Source: Ichthyophis bannanicus (lineage: Eukaryota > Chordata > Amphibia > Gymnophiona > Ichthyophiidae). From it: DNA of 64,000 nt. The notes under the pieces are model-generated. The model did not search any database and had not been told where the DNA came from. It saw nothing but the letters and a program-made list of their open reading frames with translations. The translations under genes were made by a program, and so were the position numbers. Below, one piece after another: positions 1-11,149 of the stretch. The stretch is from NCBI GenBank assembly GCA_033557465.1, contig CM066044.1:189154184-189218183 (forward strand), read 5' to 3'. Each line of letters opens with the position of its first letter. Positions within the stretch are counted from its first letter, which is position 1.

Positions 1-174
1 TTTTCTGTCAAAGGTCATTACAGGTGATGAGTCATGGTGCTATGGTTACGACCCAGAAACAAAGCAACAGTCAAGCCAATGGAAGACGTCATCGTCACCC
101 CGTCCAAAAAAATATCGTCAAGTCAAATCAAACATCAAAACAATGCTGATTTGCTTTTTTGATGCCAATGTAAA

Positions 175-293
175 GCTCAATGTTACTTGTATGCATTGTA
201 GTATGTTCTTGTTCTATGTACACCGCACTGATTTTAATAGCGCGGTATAAAAGAATTGTTAAATAAATAAAATAAATAAATAAAATAAATAAG
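175..293 (+). mobile_element. 5'-truncated SINE/LINE tail inserted in mariner
   Basis: This 119-bp block splits the mariner coding frame. It contains a segment reading ACCGCACTGATTTTAATAGC, then CGCGGTATAAAAG and an (AAAT)n tail. The same 3' module (ACCGCACAGAT, GCGCGGTATATAAG, then AAATAAATAAA) ends the complete SINE at 39888-40177, so this is a 5'-truncated copy of that family. No clear target duplication is visible. Confidence 0.75.
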
Positions 294-350
294 GGGGTAG
301 TTCATTCAGAGTTTGTTCCCAAAGGTCAGACCGTCAATCAAACCTTTTAT

Positions 351-746
351 TTGGAAGTTTTAAGAAGATTGCGCAACAGTGTTCATCAAAAAAGACCCGA
401 TTTGTGGCAGACAGGAGACTGGTTCTTCCACCACGACAACGCACCTGCACACACAGCCATCTCTGTTAGACAGTTTTTGGCTAAAAATGGCATGGTTCCG
501 CTGCCCCACGCACCTTACTCGCCTGACCTGGCTCCGTGCGACTTTTTCTTATTTCCACGCATGAAAAGGGGCATGAAAGGACACCGATTTGACAACATTG
601 AAGAAGTCAAGAAAAAAAGGAGGGAGGAGCTGTCAGCCGTTTCTAAAGATGACTACAAAAAATGTTTCGAACAGTGGAAGCACTGGTGGGACAAATGTAT
701 CAGTTGTAATGGAGAGTATTTTGAAGGGAATAAGGTTGTTTTGTAA
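351..746 (+). pseudogene. mariner transposase, C-terminal catalytic fragment
   Basis: The open frame of 131 codons is the C-terminal part of a mariner transposase, the enzyme that cuts and joins transposon ends using a DDD/E catalytic triad. The second catalytic Asp is residue 29 (HHDN) and the third is residue 64 (PCD), with 34 residues between them, the DD34D spacing typical of mariner. The first catalytic Asp lies upstream at about base 26, separated from this frame by the retroposed insertion at 175-293, so the gene is broken. The start Met is internal to the ancestral protein and is not a real start. Identity as transposase is near certain; activity is very unlikely. Confidence 0.9.
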
Positions 747-825
747 AGAATTTGAAATAAATAGCTTTCAAAAAATAATTCCTGTTTTTTTGGGGTACCC
801 CCTCGTATATACATTTACAAGAGGG

Positions 826-1207
826 CAGGGCTGGCCCAAGGGTTGCTGCCATCCTAGGCAGAAACCCCGGCCTCGCTGCATCCTATTGCTGCAACCGCCC
901 CCCACCCCCGCTGACACCACCCTCCTCCCAGCTGCTGCCGTTCCCCCATTAAGCTGCCGCCACCTTTGCCACTGCCACGCCCCCAGCTGCCGCTGATTCC
1001 ATCTACGGAGGAGGGCAGCGGCAGTATTTCCAAAAGCAACAGCTTTTGCTGCCATCTTTGGAAATACTGCCACTGCCTGCCTCCCCCCTCCCAAATGGAT
1101 TCAGTGGCGGGGGGGGGGGCAGCAGTGACCACCCATGTGTGCCACTGCCACACACCTGTGCTACTGCTGCTGGCCGCCTAGCTCGCCTAGTGGATGGGCA
1201 GTCCCTG
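826..1207. mobile_element. non-autonomous hAT element F with internal hairpin
   Basis: The element begins CAGGGCTGGCCCAAGGG and ends GGATGGGCAGTCCCTG, an imperfect terminal inverted repeat. It is flanked on both sides by a perfect 8-bp direct repeat CAAGAGGG (818-825 and 1208-1215), the target-duplication length of hAT transposons. It is only 382 bp and codes for nothing recognisable. Its centre holds a hairpin with arms at 1020-1034 and 1057-1071 (GGCAGTATTTCCAAA). It sits just downstream of the mariner 3' end. The start resembles the left end of element D (CAGGGGCGGCCCAAGGGG). Confidence 0.85.
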
Positions 1208-4201
1208 CAAGAGGGGCTTCCTACAGTGCCCACTGGGACGAGTGAAACTTCATATTTATATAACTATGATGTTCGGTTATGGTTTTCTTGAGGATTATTC
1301 TGGAAGGGGTGGTGTTTGAGGGGATCACTACTGTTGAGTGTAATTACCAAAACTGTGGTGGGGGGAATAGAGAGACAGGGACATAAAAGTTAATCAGACG
1401 ATTCACCTAGGATGCTTAATACCTTTTCACCAGCCCTGGTGAAAAATGAAGGATGTCAAAAGGTTTCACCAAAATGTGTTGGCAAGGATGGATTTGTTTG
1501 CATGGGAAATAATAAAAATAATTATATAACATGAAATTATGTGATTGTCCCTTCAAATGAAGAACAATTAGGTGGAATAAGTCCCCCGCCTCCATGGCCA
1601 ACCCCAGACCTAAAGGGCTACCTCAGAATTGGCCCTGTATGTCTGGGGTCACTCTCCACTCACTTCCCACCCTCGCTCCACCTCTGTCCCGCCCCCTCCC
1701 TCACACGAACGGAGTTCCCCATACAAATTGCCTGTTCGTACAAGGATCTCTGTTCCCGGCAGGCTGCCCAGCCGTTTAACGGGTCTGGACGTCCAGATCG
1801 GATGTCCAGACCCGCTAAAGGGAGTTCAGAATGACCCCGTAAATGTCCAAGGAAGTAAAGAAAGGAAAACATGATGGAGTTACTGATAAGCAGCCTGCAA
1901 AGTGCAATTCGGTATCTAAGGAATGGACAATCAAAGATCCACATGCAAAGCACCAAGGTGAGGGGGGAGGGGGAAGGAGGAGGGGGACTTACAAGTATAC
2001 TTTGCTGTTGTGATAATAAATAAGCAGGTCATTGGTATTTGTTTTTCACTTATTTATAGTGCGGGGGTTTTTTCTGGTATTGGGACATTGTCGCTAAGTG
2101 GTAAAAGATCCCTGGCTTTAGAATAACTTTAACCTAAACATTATCTGATACTTATTAGATAGCTCCAAGCTCCAGAGGACAGTGACCTTGAGGTTCAAGG
2201 TGCAAAGCTCGTGTTGCTGAGACTGGAAAAAGCAGTGTGAGAGAAAAACTGACCAGCCTTGTGTGAAGGATTGTGAATTCACAGCTCCAGTCCCCTTCAA
2301 TGTTGCTGCCCAGAAGCTGAAGAAATTGAATGGCACCTTGGCATTGTGGAAACCAGATTGGTTGTTTAGTGCATCGATTCTCATATTTACGATCTGGATT
2401 GGTCTTGCAAGTTCTATAAAAAGGGCACATGATCATAGCAGTGAGAGAAGTAGACTGTGAGACAGGAGTTCCTGAGACTTCTAAATTCAAATCTTCCTTT
2501 GTCAATAATGGACTGATTGCCTCTTTATCTCTCAGTCTCTCAGGTTGCCAAACTATGGGGTAGCCACATCCACAATTTTAATTCTAAAAAACTCAGGATT
2601 AGGTAAAATATCACGCACAGAAGTCAGTTTCTGTGGACAGAACTAAATATCCCCAACGTCTGTCTATATACTCTTTATCTGCAATATGAAGCAGGTTTTA
2701 AACAGCACAGAAAGCTCACAGAATCGAGACTAGCGCTTCTCTGTCCACTTTGAGAAAGGTCATCCCAGATCATGCACTAAACTGGCAGACAGTTCTCACC
2801 TCTGATGCAGCTATATGCACATTTCAGAGGAATTATAAATGACAGAGTTTTGGGGAATTTGGGGGATCTAATTTGGATGAAGGATGATTAAAAAGACCCA
2901 TTCACCCATGACTGTATTTCCCTATAACGTGAGACTGAGTAGGTTTGTGTGGTTTCACATTTGGAAGGAGAGGACTGTGTGTGATATTACTGAAAGATTT
3001 ACAACCATTCATTTCATTCTCTCCAAGTAGAAAAGAAAAAACAGACTACTAATGATAACAATGAAATCATAAGACGCCTGCATGCTGCAAAATAAAGGAT
3101 ACTAGCTAATCTGTTTGACAGAATAAGCAGAAAATTAAGCCCAGATGTATAGGAATATCTCAAAGTCCAGCTCCTCTTTTGTTTTGTTTTGTTTCTGGAA
3201 CAGGAGATTCCACAAAAAGAAAAGACAAGAAAAAAATGCAAGAGAGATAAGTAAAAAGCAAATAAAGTGAGGGAGGAAACAGAGAAGGAAATAAAATGTT
3301 GGAAAAAAAGGCAATATGAACAGAGTCCCCAGAGGGTTGTGGAGAATGAGAAGGAGCCCAGACAGGCCAGCAAGACAGCGAGAGGGAGACAGAGCAGGAA
3401 AAGAGCCTAACAAGGACGGAGACAGAGATACTAGGAGATCACGGTGATGTCACCCTGGAGTTTCAACAGTCTCCAAAACAACTCCAGACTTCTCTCCCTC
3501 CAATAAATAACTGAATAAATAGTTTTAAGAAGTGGGAATGTGATGAGCTGCTATTTATAGAAGAATTCCAAGCCTAGTGACTTGCTTTAAGATCTATCAA
3601 CACAAGTTTTCTTTTCTCTCTCTTTTTCCCCTTCCTTTGGTTTAATTGACAGTGCTCACTTGGGTGGGGGTAGGGAACAAGGCATTTGTTGGTGGTGGGA
3701 GTGAAAGTTACCATAAATATAAGTATCTATATGGTAAAGGATGTGCCATTTTGCCTTCTCCCTCAACCAGAATCAAAACAGCTGTAGCTTTGCTTCCAAA
3801 ATCACTGGATTATAATTATGAAAATTTCTGTGCCTCTCCCTTAAAAAGTTCCAAAAACAAAGAAACAAAATGCCGAAAACAGAGAATCAGAGTATTGATA
3901 GCAGCCTTGGCCACAGAATAACTTTGATGTTTGTCATGTTTTTATCCCAGCTTGTTTGCATTAGTGGATTTGCTGGATGGTGGAGCAGGGAGGGGAGGCG
4001 GCAGGGTGGGGAGGAAGGTCGCTGTGTTCTGCAAATGATGGGAGCGTGGAGATACTTATCGGCAAACTGTCTTAAATTAAAACTGGTTTGCGGACGAGGA
4101 AGGAGGGAGAAGAAAATGAACAAAACAAAATCTGGCAGCACTGAATCAGACTATTTTGCCTGGTCTGAATCTTGCAATACCTATTCCCATCAGCATAACG
4201 T
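1208..4201. other. unassigned sequence, no gene seen
   Basis: I see no reading frame with a recognisable domain and no tRNA or rRNA gene. Open frames here are short and unlike any family I know. The only distinct local structure is the hairpin at 1780-1814. A T-rich repeat (GTTTT)n occurs near 3177-3192. The stretch could be intron, intergenic DNA or repeats too old to recognise. Confidence 0.5.
1780..1814. repeat. short perfect hairpin
   Basis: CGGGTCTGGAC (1780-1790) is followed 13 bases later by its exact complement GTCCAGACCCG (1804-1814), and the pairing extends imperfectly outward by several bases. The loop repeats part of the arm (GTCCAGATCGGAT). It may be the core of a small palindromic MITE, but no termini or target duplication could be identified. 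Confidence 0.6.
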
Positions 4202-4500
4202 AAGGGGCCTGTTTACTAAGCCCCGTACCAGTACTGCACGTTTGGGCCACATTAGCATCATGGGGCTCTGTGCTACATGCGGGGGGGGGGGGGGGGCAGG
4301 TACATTCATCCCCCTGCATTTACCACGGTGCACCATGATAAAATGGCTGCAAGAGCAACTAACGCCACCAGTTGAGGTAGCCTTAGTTGCACCCGTGGGT
4401 ACATGCACCAAGCACAGGTAGCGCATGCTACAAACACCCATGCTGCAAGGGTAGCGTGAGGCTTTTAGCGCGGGGTCCCACCTACCAATATCCTGGTCGC
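4202..4500. repeat. probable MITE-type interspersed repeat (TTTACTAA family)
   Basis: The left edge reads GGGGCCTGTTTACTAAGCCCC, resembling the ends of the elements at 33233-33575 and 34331-34640. The interior contains alternating GCGCATGC-type motifs and a run of 15 G. The right end is not clearly defined, so the far coordinate is approximate. Confidence 0.4.
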
Positions 4501-4605
4501 GTGCTTCAGTAAACATGCTCCTAAAGAAATAATTCTGAAAATACAGTCTCAGGTTGTAACACTCTACATTAATGGATTTGGAAAACCAGGTTCGGATCCC
4601 ATGAC

Positions 4606-5241
4606 CAGGGCCATACCAAGCCATAAATGCGTCCTGTGCAACTTACATATCTGGTGCGCCCCTCCCCCGCCCCCAGTTTGTCATTTGCAACAGGCCCAGC
4701 ATTTCCCCATCTTACCTCCCTGTCTAGCTGGCTCCCCCCCTCCCGGCCTGCCCTTGCACCTCCACCACTGTTGCCGCTTTTCATGTTCCCTTGGCAGTGG
4801 GAGCGGCAGCAGCAGGAACTCCAATTGAAAAAAAAATACATGCTGGTCTTTCCGACTCTGTGCTTTCATACTGGCCTGATCCCTCTCTCCTCTGACGTCT
4901 GCTCGTGTGAGAGGAGGGAGGGACCAGACCAGATATTTAAATGTGGAGTTATAAAGACCCGCATTTGAATGGCTAGTCTGGTCCCTCTCTCTTCTGACAC
5001 AAGCATGCGCCCGGAAGAGGGAGGGATCGGGCCAGTGTGCAAGCGCAGAGTCGAAAAGAGCCGTGTGGGTTTTTTTCAAATGGAGTTCCTGCTGCTGCCG
5101 CTAAGGGAACATGAAAAGCGGTGGCAGCGGGGCAAAGGCAGGCAGCATTGGGGGGAGCCAAGGCCAGCAGTCGCAAATGCACCCCTACGTTTTTGCACCC
5201 CGTGCGGCTGTACTGCTCGCACAGGGCTAGGTACGCTGCTG
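4606..5241. mobile_element. non-autonomous palindromic hAT element G
   Basis: The left end CAGGGCCATACCAAGCC pairs imperfectly with the right end (complement begins CAGCAGCGTACCTAGCC). Flanking octamers CCCATGAC (4598-4605) and CCCATGTC (5242-5249) match at 7 of 8 positions, consistent with an aged hAT target duplication. Most of the interior is a long imperfect palindrome: the left half, with GCCGCTTTTCATGTTCCC and CAGCAGCAGGAACTCC, is mirrored in the right half by GGAGTTCCTGCTGCTG and GGGAACATGAAAAGCGG. The centre is near 4950. No protein is encoded. Confidence 0.72.
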
Positions 5242-6079
5242 CCCATGTCCACTGGGTGCCAAATAGATATGGATGAGCCACACAGGCAAAGTGCAGAGGG
5301 CCAGGAAGAGAAGGTAGGAAGCTACCTGTACAGCAGATGTACCCTTCCAGCTCTTTGGCAAGCAGGGTCTCCTGCAACACCTGTGCAGTCTGAGAAGGGA
5401 AAGCAGAGACTACCGAGGGAACCAGGTAAACAAATGGATAAATAAGTCTTCCTTCCTGAAATGTGAAGGAACCTTTTTTTACAGCCCAGTGTATTCAATA
5501 TTTTCATACTGGACAGTATAGAGTTGGGGGTGGGGGGATGGAGATGGACTCCTACATACGGATAACATTAACATGCTAAACAATAAAGAGGAGTGATCTG
5601 AGATATGCTTTTAGAGTAATAGTCAAAAAGGCAAATTGAGATGTGCATTTACTATATGAAATGGGGAATACATATGTATATTTTTGACTCTAACATGCCC
5701 TCTTGCAATTTCTACATATTATGGACATCCAAATGGAAAATTAGCCCTTTTTAAAATCTCTGTTTACAAATGGATTCCATTCCTATGTGTAAATTCAAGA
5801 TACTGTATATGGAAATTGCAAATAAGGCTTCTAAAATAACCCCCAAAGTTTTTTTAAGTAGGATCTAATTCAGAAAGGGCAGTATGGCTATGCATATGGA
5901 GTGTAAAAATGCAGATGAAATGGAACAATATATTATGTTCTATATATGTATAGAACATAGGTCCGTAAATGATTACTGTATAATCAGATGACATCCTGGG
6001 TGCCAAACAGTGTGACCAAGAAGTGATGAGAATCAGAGAAACTGTAAAAGTACATATGAAGAAGTATAAACCAGCAGAA
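5242..6079. other. unassigned sequence, no gene seen
   Basis: AT-rich non-coding sequence. No open frame has a recognisable domain, and no terminal repeats or target duplications are apparent. Confidence 0.5.
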
Positions 6080-6690
6080 ATAAAGAGGTAACAACAGTTC
6101 TGTATGATTTATTGGTGAGAACTCATCTATTAATAATGGATCCAGATCTGAAAGATTCATCCCATAAGGATATGGAGAAAGTAGCGAGAGTTCAGAGGAA
6201 GATTACGAAAATGGTGCAAAGACTGAATCATAAGGCATGTCAGGTGAGGTTTAAGGTTAGTTCATTAAAGCATACTACCACGTTGGAATCTATTGTAAAT
6301 ACCACACATTGCCATAAGTAATGAAATAGTGCACTTCAGTGAACTAGCCTGTAAATATAAATACTCAACAGGAAAGGAGGGAGACCAGACATGTGATAGA
6401 GACATTAAAATACCTCTAAAGTCTAAATCAAGCACAACAGATGGCCACGTTTCAAGGGAGAGGAAGTTTTATTTGTCTAGCAATGGCCAAGATATGAGGT
6501 TGAAAGAAGGCCGACTCAGGAGAAATATAAGAAAGCCCTGCTGTCCAAAAGCTTCTGAACGCATGGAACAGTTCCCCATTGGGGGAAGTACGAGCAACAA
6601 TAACAAAAGAAGTCAAGAAAGCATGGGATAAATCAAGTGCGAGAATCCTTAGATGCAAAGGGGAAAGCGTGAGACCAAGTAAAACCTGTG
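6080..6690 (+). pseudogene. old CR1-like LINE relic (reverse transcriptase C-terminus)
   Basis: Conceptual translation shows decayed pieces of the C-terminal region of CR1 ORF2: an RVQRKITKMVQRL segment near 6190-6225 corresponds to the conserved VQRRATKMV motif, and a GQDMRLKEGRLRRNIRK segment near 6487-6530 corresponds to the conserved region before the KYFFTERV motif. The order and spacing match the younger CR1 copies in the window (for example 61255-61713). Frames are broken several times. It is an ancient insertion on the plus strand; the boundaries are approximate. Confidence 0.65.
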
Positions 6691-6748
6691 ACATTCCATT
6701 AGGCAGAGAAAGTGGACAGACTACAGAAGTGGACCGGATTTAAGATTA

Positions 6749-7255
6749 TAGGGCCTGATTTTCGAAGGTATTTACACAAGTCACTGCCCTAGTTACCCAT
6801 GTAAATGCCTTATCCAGAATTTTCAAAGGGCACCTACACAAGTAGTGTCCTTCGCAAATCCCAGTTATGTGCCTAACGTGCCCAGATGCTATGCGGTTAG
6901 CATCGTGGCGTGTTAGGGGCGTTCTGGGGCAGAGTGGGGGCGAAGGAAAAGGCTAACCAGGTAACAGTAATTTTTCGATGCTACCCGCCTAGCCCCTGCG
7001 CCTGAAAGATAGGCGAGGAAAAACCTTAACCTAAACCTTGCCTATCTTTAAGGCGCAGAGGGCTACGTGGGTAGCATTGAAAATCGGTGCTACCCAGCTA
7101 GCTCCTGCGGCTTCCGGGGTGTGCGGTGAGACCCACATTTTCAATGCCGAGGCCACATATGACCCTGGCACTGAAAATCTGGGTTAGGTGGAAGGGGGGC
7201 AGGCTATGCGCCGATGCAGCACATAGCATCGCCCAGTTGAAAATCGGGCCCCTAG
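6749..7255. mobile_element. MITE-like element with GATTTTC termini
   Basis: The left end TAGGGCCTGATTTTCGAA and the right end GTTGAAAATCGGGCCCCTA are inverted copies, and both edges carry TA, compatible with a TA or TTA target duplication. The roughly 500-bp interior repeats fragments of the terminal motif (GAAAATCGG, TTTTCAATGC) and includes the palindromic stretch around GATAGGCGAGG and GCCTATCTTTAAGGC. There is no coding potential. The superfamily cannot be fixed from a 2-3 bp duplication alone. Confidence 0.65.
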
Positions 7256-8886
7256 TGCTCATAGATAGATGGTCAGGGCTGGGAGGGAGCATGCTGTCCT
7301 CTGAGAACAGCCGAGGGAGTCCCAGGCTTTTGGCACCCTCAGAATTTGGTGTTCTAGGCACATGTCGTATTGCATATGCCTAACTCAGGCCCTGACAAAT
7401 GATACTTGTGGAAATTAATCCATCTTATTATTCATTCTATGAAATTCTGATGCTGGTGAAAAACGGAAAAGCACTGGAGGGAACAGCTGCCAAAGTCTTC
7501 ATACGGCATATATCGCACAGAACTGGTAGGAGCAGAATGACACTCTCCCTAAATTGGTTTATCAGTGTGCCTTATCTATGAGTACTGAATGGTATTGATC
7601 TTAAATCACAACTAATCTCAACCCAACTAGAACTGGAAAACTATAATTATTATTTTGATCAGAACACGGCATTTGCAATTGTTCGAGATGTCTCCAAAGC
7701 ACTTTGGATGGAAAAGCTGTGAATAGCTTTATATCTCTATGCCAACCCAAAGCCATAATAATGTAGTTATAGGAACAAAACAAAAAAAAAAAGAAAAAAA
7801 CCTAACTGTACTCTCTCAAGGCCCGTTTTTTGAAGCTCATCTCCCAACCGCATAAATACAGCGCTGCTAGGCAAGCCTAGTTTATCATATTGCTAACAGT
7901 ATGGGAAAGCGTAGACTAGACTAGAACAGCAGGGGCACCTAGAAGCACTCTGAGACTTACGAGCAGCTCAGTATGGGAACAGAATGGGATGCTATAGGTT
8001 AGGAATCAAGTTCACAACTATGTGAGATCAGAGTCCTTGGTTATCAGTTGGTCATGCAGACCAAGATACAGATATATGATGGGAGCCATCATGTGGAGGG
8101 CCAGCCTAGACTAGCAGGGGGTCAGAAATATGGTGCACTGGCTGAGGCATGTGCAGAGGGGTCTTAACAGAATATTGTATGGAGAAGGGGGGCTTCAGAT
8201 TAGGATAAAGATGTGTTGGCAAAGATATACACAAATCTTAAATGCTGTCCACTACTATAATGGCTGTCTCAATTGCACATCAATTATTTTAAACACTAGA
8301 CTCTACCAAGTTGCTAGAAAGGAAAACACCACTACGGACTAGCAGAGAAACTGCTGTCTTCTCATCCCAGCGTAAATAAAACTGGAAGCTACATCACTGA
8401 ATCATTGTCAGGGACGTCGACTCAGATCCTGCAGGATGACTAATGAGACCAGAAGGTCACTCTCTTGAGTGTTCAAAGACATTTTCTGTGAGTGAATGAA
8501 ATTCCAAAAGTCTAACACAGAACTCTAACATGTCAAGTCAGCCTCTGGTGGAGCTCGTGTGGGTGGCTCTCACTGTTGTCATTACAAAGTTAAAATAAGG
8601 TTCTTCTTTAATGAGAATGGCATGTTTTCTTGGAGGAATCTCAGAGCTTTATACAGCATTACTCAAGAAACCCGAGAGGAAAGACATGCTTTCTCAAGAT
8701 TTTGTAACCAAGAAGAGAAGTGAGATTTCTTTTTTTGGGAAGGGGATAGAGTGGCAGATAAGACTGAAGCTTGGTATGAGAGGGCTAAGGGCCAGGTCTT
8801 TTATGATATTAGTTTCTGACTTAAAAAAAGATATCTTGTGTAGAGATGTAAATAATTTCACGCCCAATGCCGATTGCATTTTAGCT
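7256..8886. other. unassigned sequence, no gene seen
   Basis: No recognisable coding frame or terminal repeat. The open frames are short and lack family features. An A-rich run occurs near 7780-7800. It may be an old insertion or intron-type DNA. Confidence 0.5.
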
Positions 8887-8995
8887 TGTAATATAGTAAA
8901 TGATGGCAGATAAAGACAAACATGGTTCATCCAGTCTGCTTAGTAAGGTGTTATAGGTGGTAACTGTCACTCCATCAGGTTACCTCACGCCTTCT
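8887..8995 (-). mobile_element. CR1 LINE 3'-end fragment
   Basis: The sequence from AATATAGTAAATGATGGC through GATAAAGAC and CATCCAGTCTGC matches the 3' untranslated end of the CR1 copy at 19695-22430 in the same orientation. It is a severely 5'-truncated insertion with no coding sequence. Confidence 0.72.
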
Positions 8996-9149
8996 GTATA
9001 GAACTGTAACTGCAGTTTGGAACAGGTTATTTCAGTGTGATTATATTCGATATCTTTCTTTCTACAGTGTATGTATCACTAAAATCAAATCTACAGCTGC
9101 CTAGCGTTGCCCTCAAGACTAATTCTAGTGACACTCAAAGGTGAAACAT

Positions 9150-9577
9150 ATAGAGGGTAATTATATCAGGGGCTGCTAAATTTAGGTGCTTATTTTCTGC
9201 CTATATTATAAAGTTAACTACACATGTGCTTCATAAAATAGGGTGTAAGTGGCTGAAAACACATGTAAATTTAATCCATGCGTGCTTATGCCAGCCCTAT
9301 GCTGGTGTAAATGCCCATAGCTAGACTTCTTTAGAACACACCTATAGTATTTTAGAATTTACCTGCATACCTTTGCACTCCATCCAAACTCTGCTCCTGT
9401 ATATGCCCACGGTGGAAGTATGTGTGATTGCTCCAATACGCGTGCTTTCACTATATAGAATGTGTCACATATGCCAGCAAATGCCCACTCATGCACGTAT
9501 ATGATTAAAATGCCTAGATTTACATGCATAAACATGCAGGTAAATCTAGTCACCCCTTATAAAATTACCCCCTTATT
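9150..9577. mobile_element. MITE-like element with GGGTAATT termini
   Basis: The left terminus GAGGGTAATTATAT and the right terminus ATAAAATTACCCCC are inverted copies. The interior is rich in short alternating motifs such as ACATGCATAAACATGCAGG and CATGCACG. No coding potential. The flanking bases are TA/TTA-like; the exact target duplication is uncertain. Confidence 0.6.
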
Positions 9578-9885
9578 GCTTTCTCTGACAATTGGTAAAC
9601 CAGCTGAAGCAATTTTTCTAAATTGGCAGATTACTGTTGAAAGTAAATGTTCATTTTAAACTGAACAGATCTTTTGTTAGTTTTTCTATTGGTTGTGCTT
9701 CATTTGGTTTATGATATTGCAAGTTTTGTTAACTTTTGTACTTCACTCTAAGCATAAGTTGAAGTAAAAAAATAAGAAATTTAAGTAAGCATTACCAATA
9801 GACGTATTGGGCTGATATTCAAAGGGAATAATCTGCAAAACATCAGACGTTATCTAGATAATTTGTATTTATTTAGCTATTGCTA

Positions 9886-10320
9886 TTACTACTAATCATT
9901 TGCATAGCACTACAAGGCGTATGCAGCGCTGTACCTATAGATATAAGACACAGTCCCTGCTCATCAGAGTTTACAATCTAATCAAGACAAAACACATGGA
10001 GAGCAATTCCATAATGTGCACATCTGGCCCGTGGACATGTCTAAATGAAAAACATGCCCTATTTGACCTAATTCCGCATGCGCGGGTCTGGACGTGCCCG
10101 CAGGTCTGTAAGCAGGGACATAGACTTGTTCGGCGTGGCATGCACAAACTCCGGACACGGGTATTCGTAGCAAGCGGCCTGGACATCCCCGCCGTCGGCA
10201 AATTCCAAAAAGATGCATGGCTCCGCTGCTGCCCATCTCCATGCGGCCACACCCCTCAGTTAAAACGTGCATCCTTGAAACTGCTCCTCGCATTGACGGT
10301 GCCATGAAACGGCCCACGAA
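9886..10320 (+). repeat. unclassified interspersed repeat with diverged inverted relative at 49.4 kb
   Basis: The first part (CATAGCACTACAAGGCGTA, CAGTCCCTGCTC, TTACAATCTAAT) is homologous in the same orientation to 48225-48320. The following part (10017-10077, with CACATCTGGCCCGTGGACAT and GACCTAATTCC) is the diverged inverse of 49376-49445. It is therefore built of dispersed repeat modules, not a gene, although open frames run through it on both strands. Confidence 0.55.
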
Positions 10321-10487
10321 AACGGATGCTACAGATGTGCTGATGCAAAACAGACCATATAAGCTTATCCTTTGCATAACCAGAACACTGCAAGGTGACC
10401 TCCTGCACTCAGAGGCGGCGTTACAACAGCAAGTAGAAAGTGGTATGATTGTCCTTGCAGCACAACATACATGGCAGTAGGTGAAAT

Positions 10488-10600
10488 GTTATTTCTTTAT
10501 TTATGTGCACTTATGCACCGCCTTTCCGAAATCAAAGCGGTGTAAAAAGAACTTAGTTACAGTAACAGCGTTACATCCAACATAACTTACATAGAACTTT
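10488..10600 (-). mobile_element. SINE/LINE 3'-tail fragment
   Basis: The stretch TTTCTTTATTTATGTGCACT, then ACCGCCTTTCCGAAATCAAAG and CGGTGTAAAAAGAAC, is a reverse-strand copy of the tail module seen at 36045-36120 (ACCACCTTTCTCCGAGTCAA, AGCGGTTTACATAGAAC). These tails are characteristic of retroposed SINEs in this window. There is no 5' tRNA-like part. Confidence 0.6.
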
Positions 10601-10726
10601 GCTAACACGCAGGGCCGGCCCGTCCATTGAGCGAGAATGTTTTTTGCACAGGGCCCCGCGTTTCAGGGGGCCCCGCGCAAAAAACATTCTGATCCTAAAG
10701 TCAAATTAAAAAAAAAAAAAAAAAAG

Positions 10727-11112
10727 CTGTCTTCTCCCGCTGCCGGGGCCGCCGCGGCAGAATCGAGTGTGCCGCGGGGCCCCCCCTGCCCAGCAGAGCC
10801 TGCCCTCCCCTGTATCCGCTCTCTCGTACAGCTGCCTGCAGTCTCACGCGCCGACTTTCAGAGCGCGAGGGGAGAGTTTCTCCCTCGCTGCTCTGTTAAG
10901 CCTGCGGGGGCTGATGGGAAGTTCCCATCAGCCCCCGCGGGCTTAACAGAGCCGCGAAAGGGAAACTAGTCCCTTTGCGCTCTGAAAGCCGGCGCGTGAG
11001 ACTGCAGGCAGCTGTACGAGAGAGCGGATCCAGGTGAGGGCAGGCTCTGCTGGGCAGGGGGGGTCCCGCGGCACACTCAATTCTGCAGTGGCGGCCCCGG
11101 CAGCGGAATAAG
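10727..11112. repeat. GC-rich palindrome of element A
   Basis: Two arms of about 190 bp mirror each other around base 10921 (GGGAA-G-TTCCC). Paired landmarks include CGCCGCGGCAGAATCGAG against CTCAATTCTGCAGTGGCGG, and GCTCTGTTAAGCC against GGCTTAACAGAGC. The sequence is homologous to the palindromes in B, C and D. It would extrude a very stable cruciform or a long hairpin in single-stranded DNA or RNA. Confidence 0.9.
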
Positions 11113-11149
11113 ACATATTTTTTAAAAAAAAAAAATTTGGCTGACCTGG

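Larger units (their letters stand above)
1..810 (+). mobile_element. mariner-type DNA transposon, 3' part (5' end outside window)
   Basis: Conceptual translation from base 1 shows the mariner transposase motif GDESW (about 23-37), then the HHDN and YSPDLAPCD motifs of the catalytic core further on. The 3' end is probably the GGGGTACCCCCTCGTA sequence at 793-807, followed by TATA, which fits a mariner terminal repeat next to its TA target. The body is interrupted at about 175-293 by a retroposed tail, after which the transposase frame resumes. The 5' end and the N-terminal DNA-binding domain lie outside the window. Mariner family membership is clear from the DD34D spacing; the subfamily is not determined. 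Confidence 0.88.
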
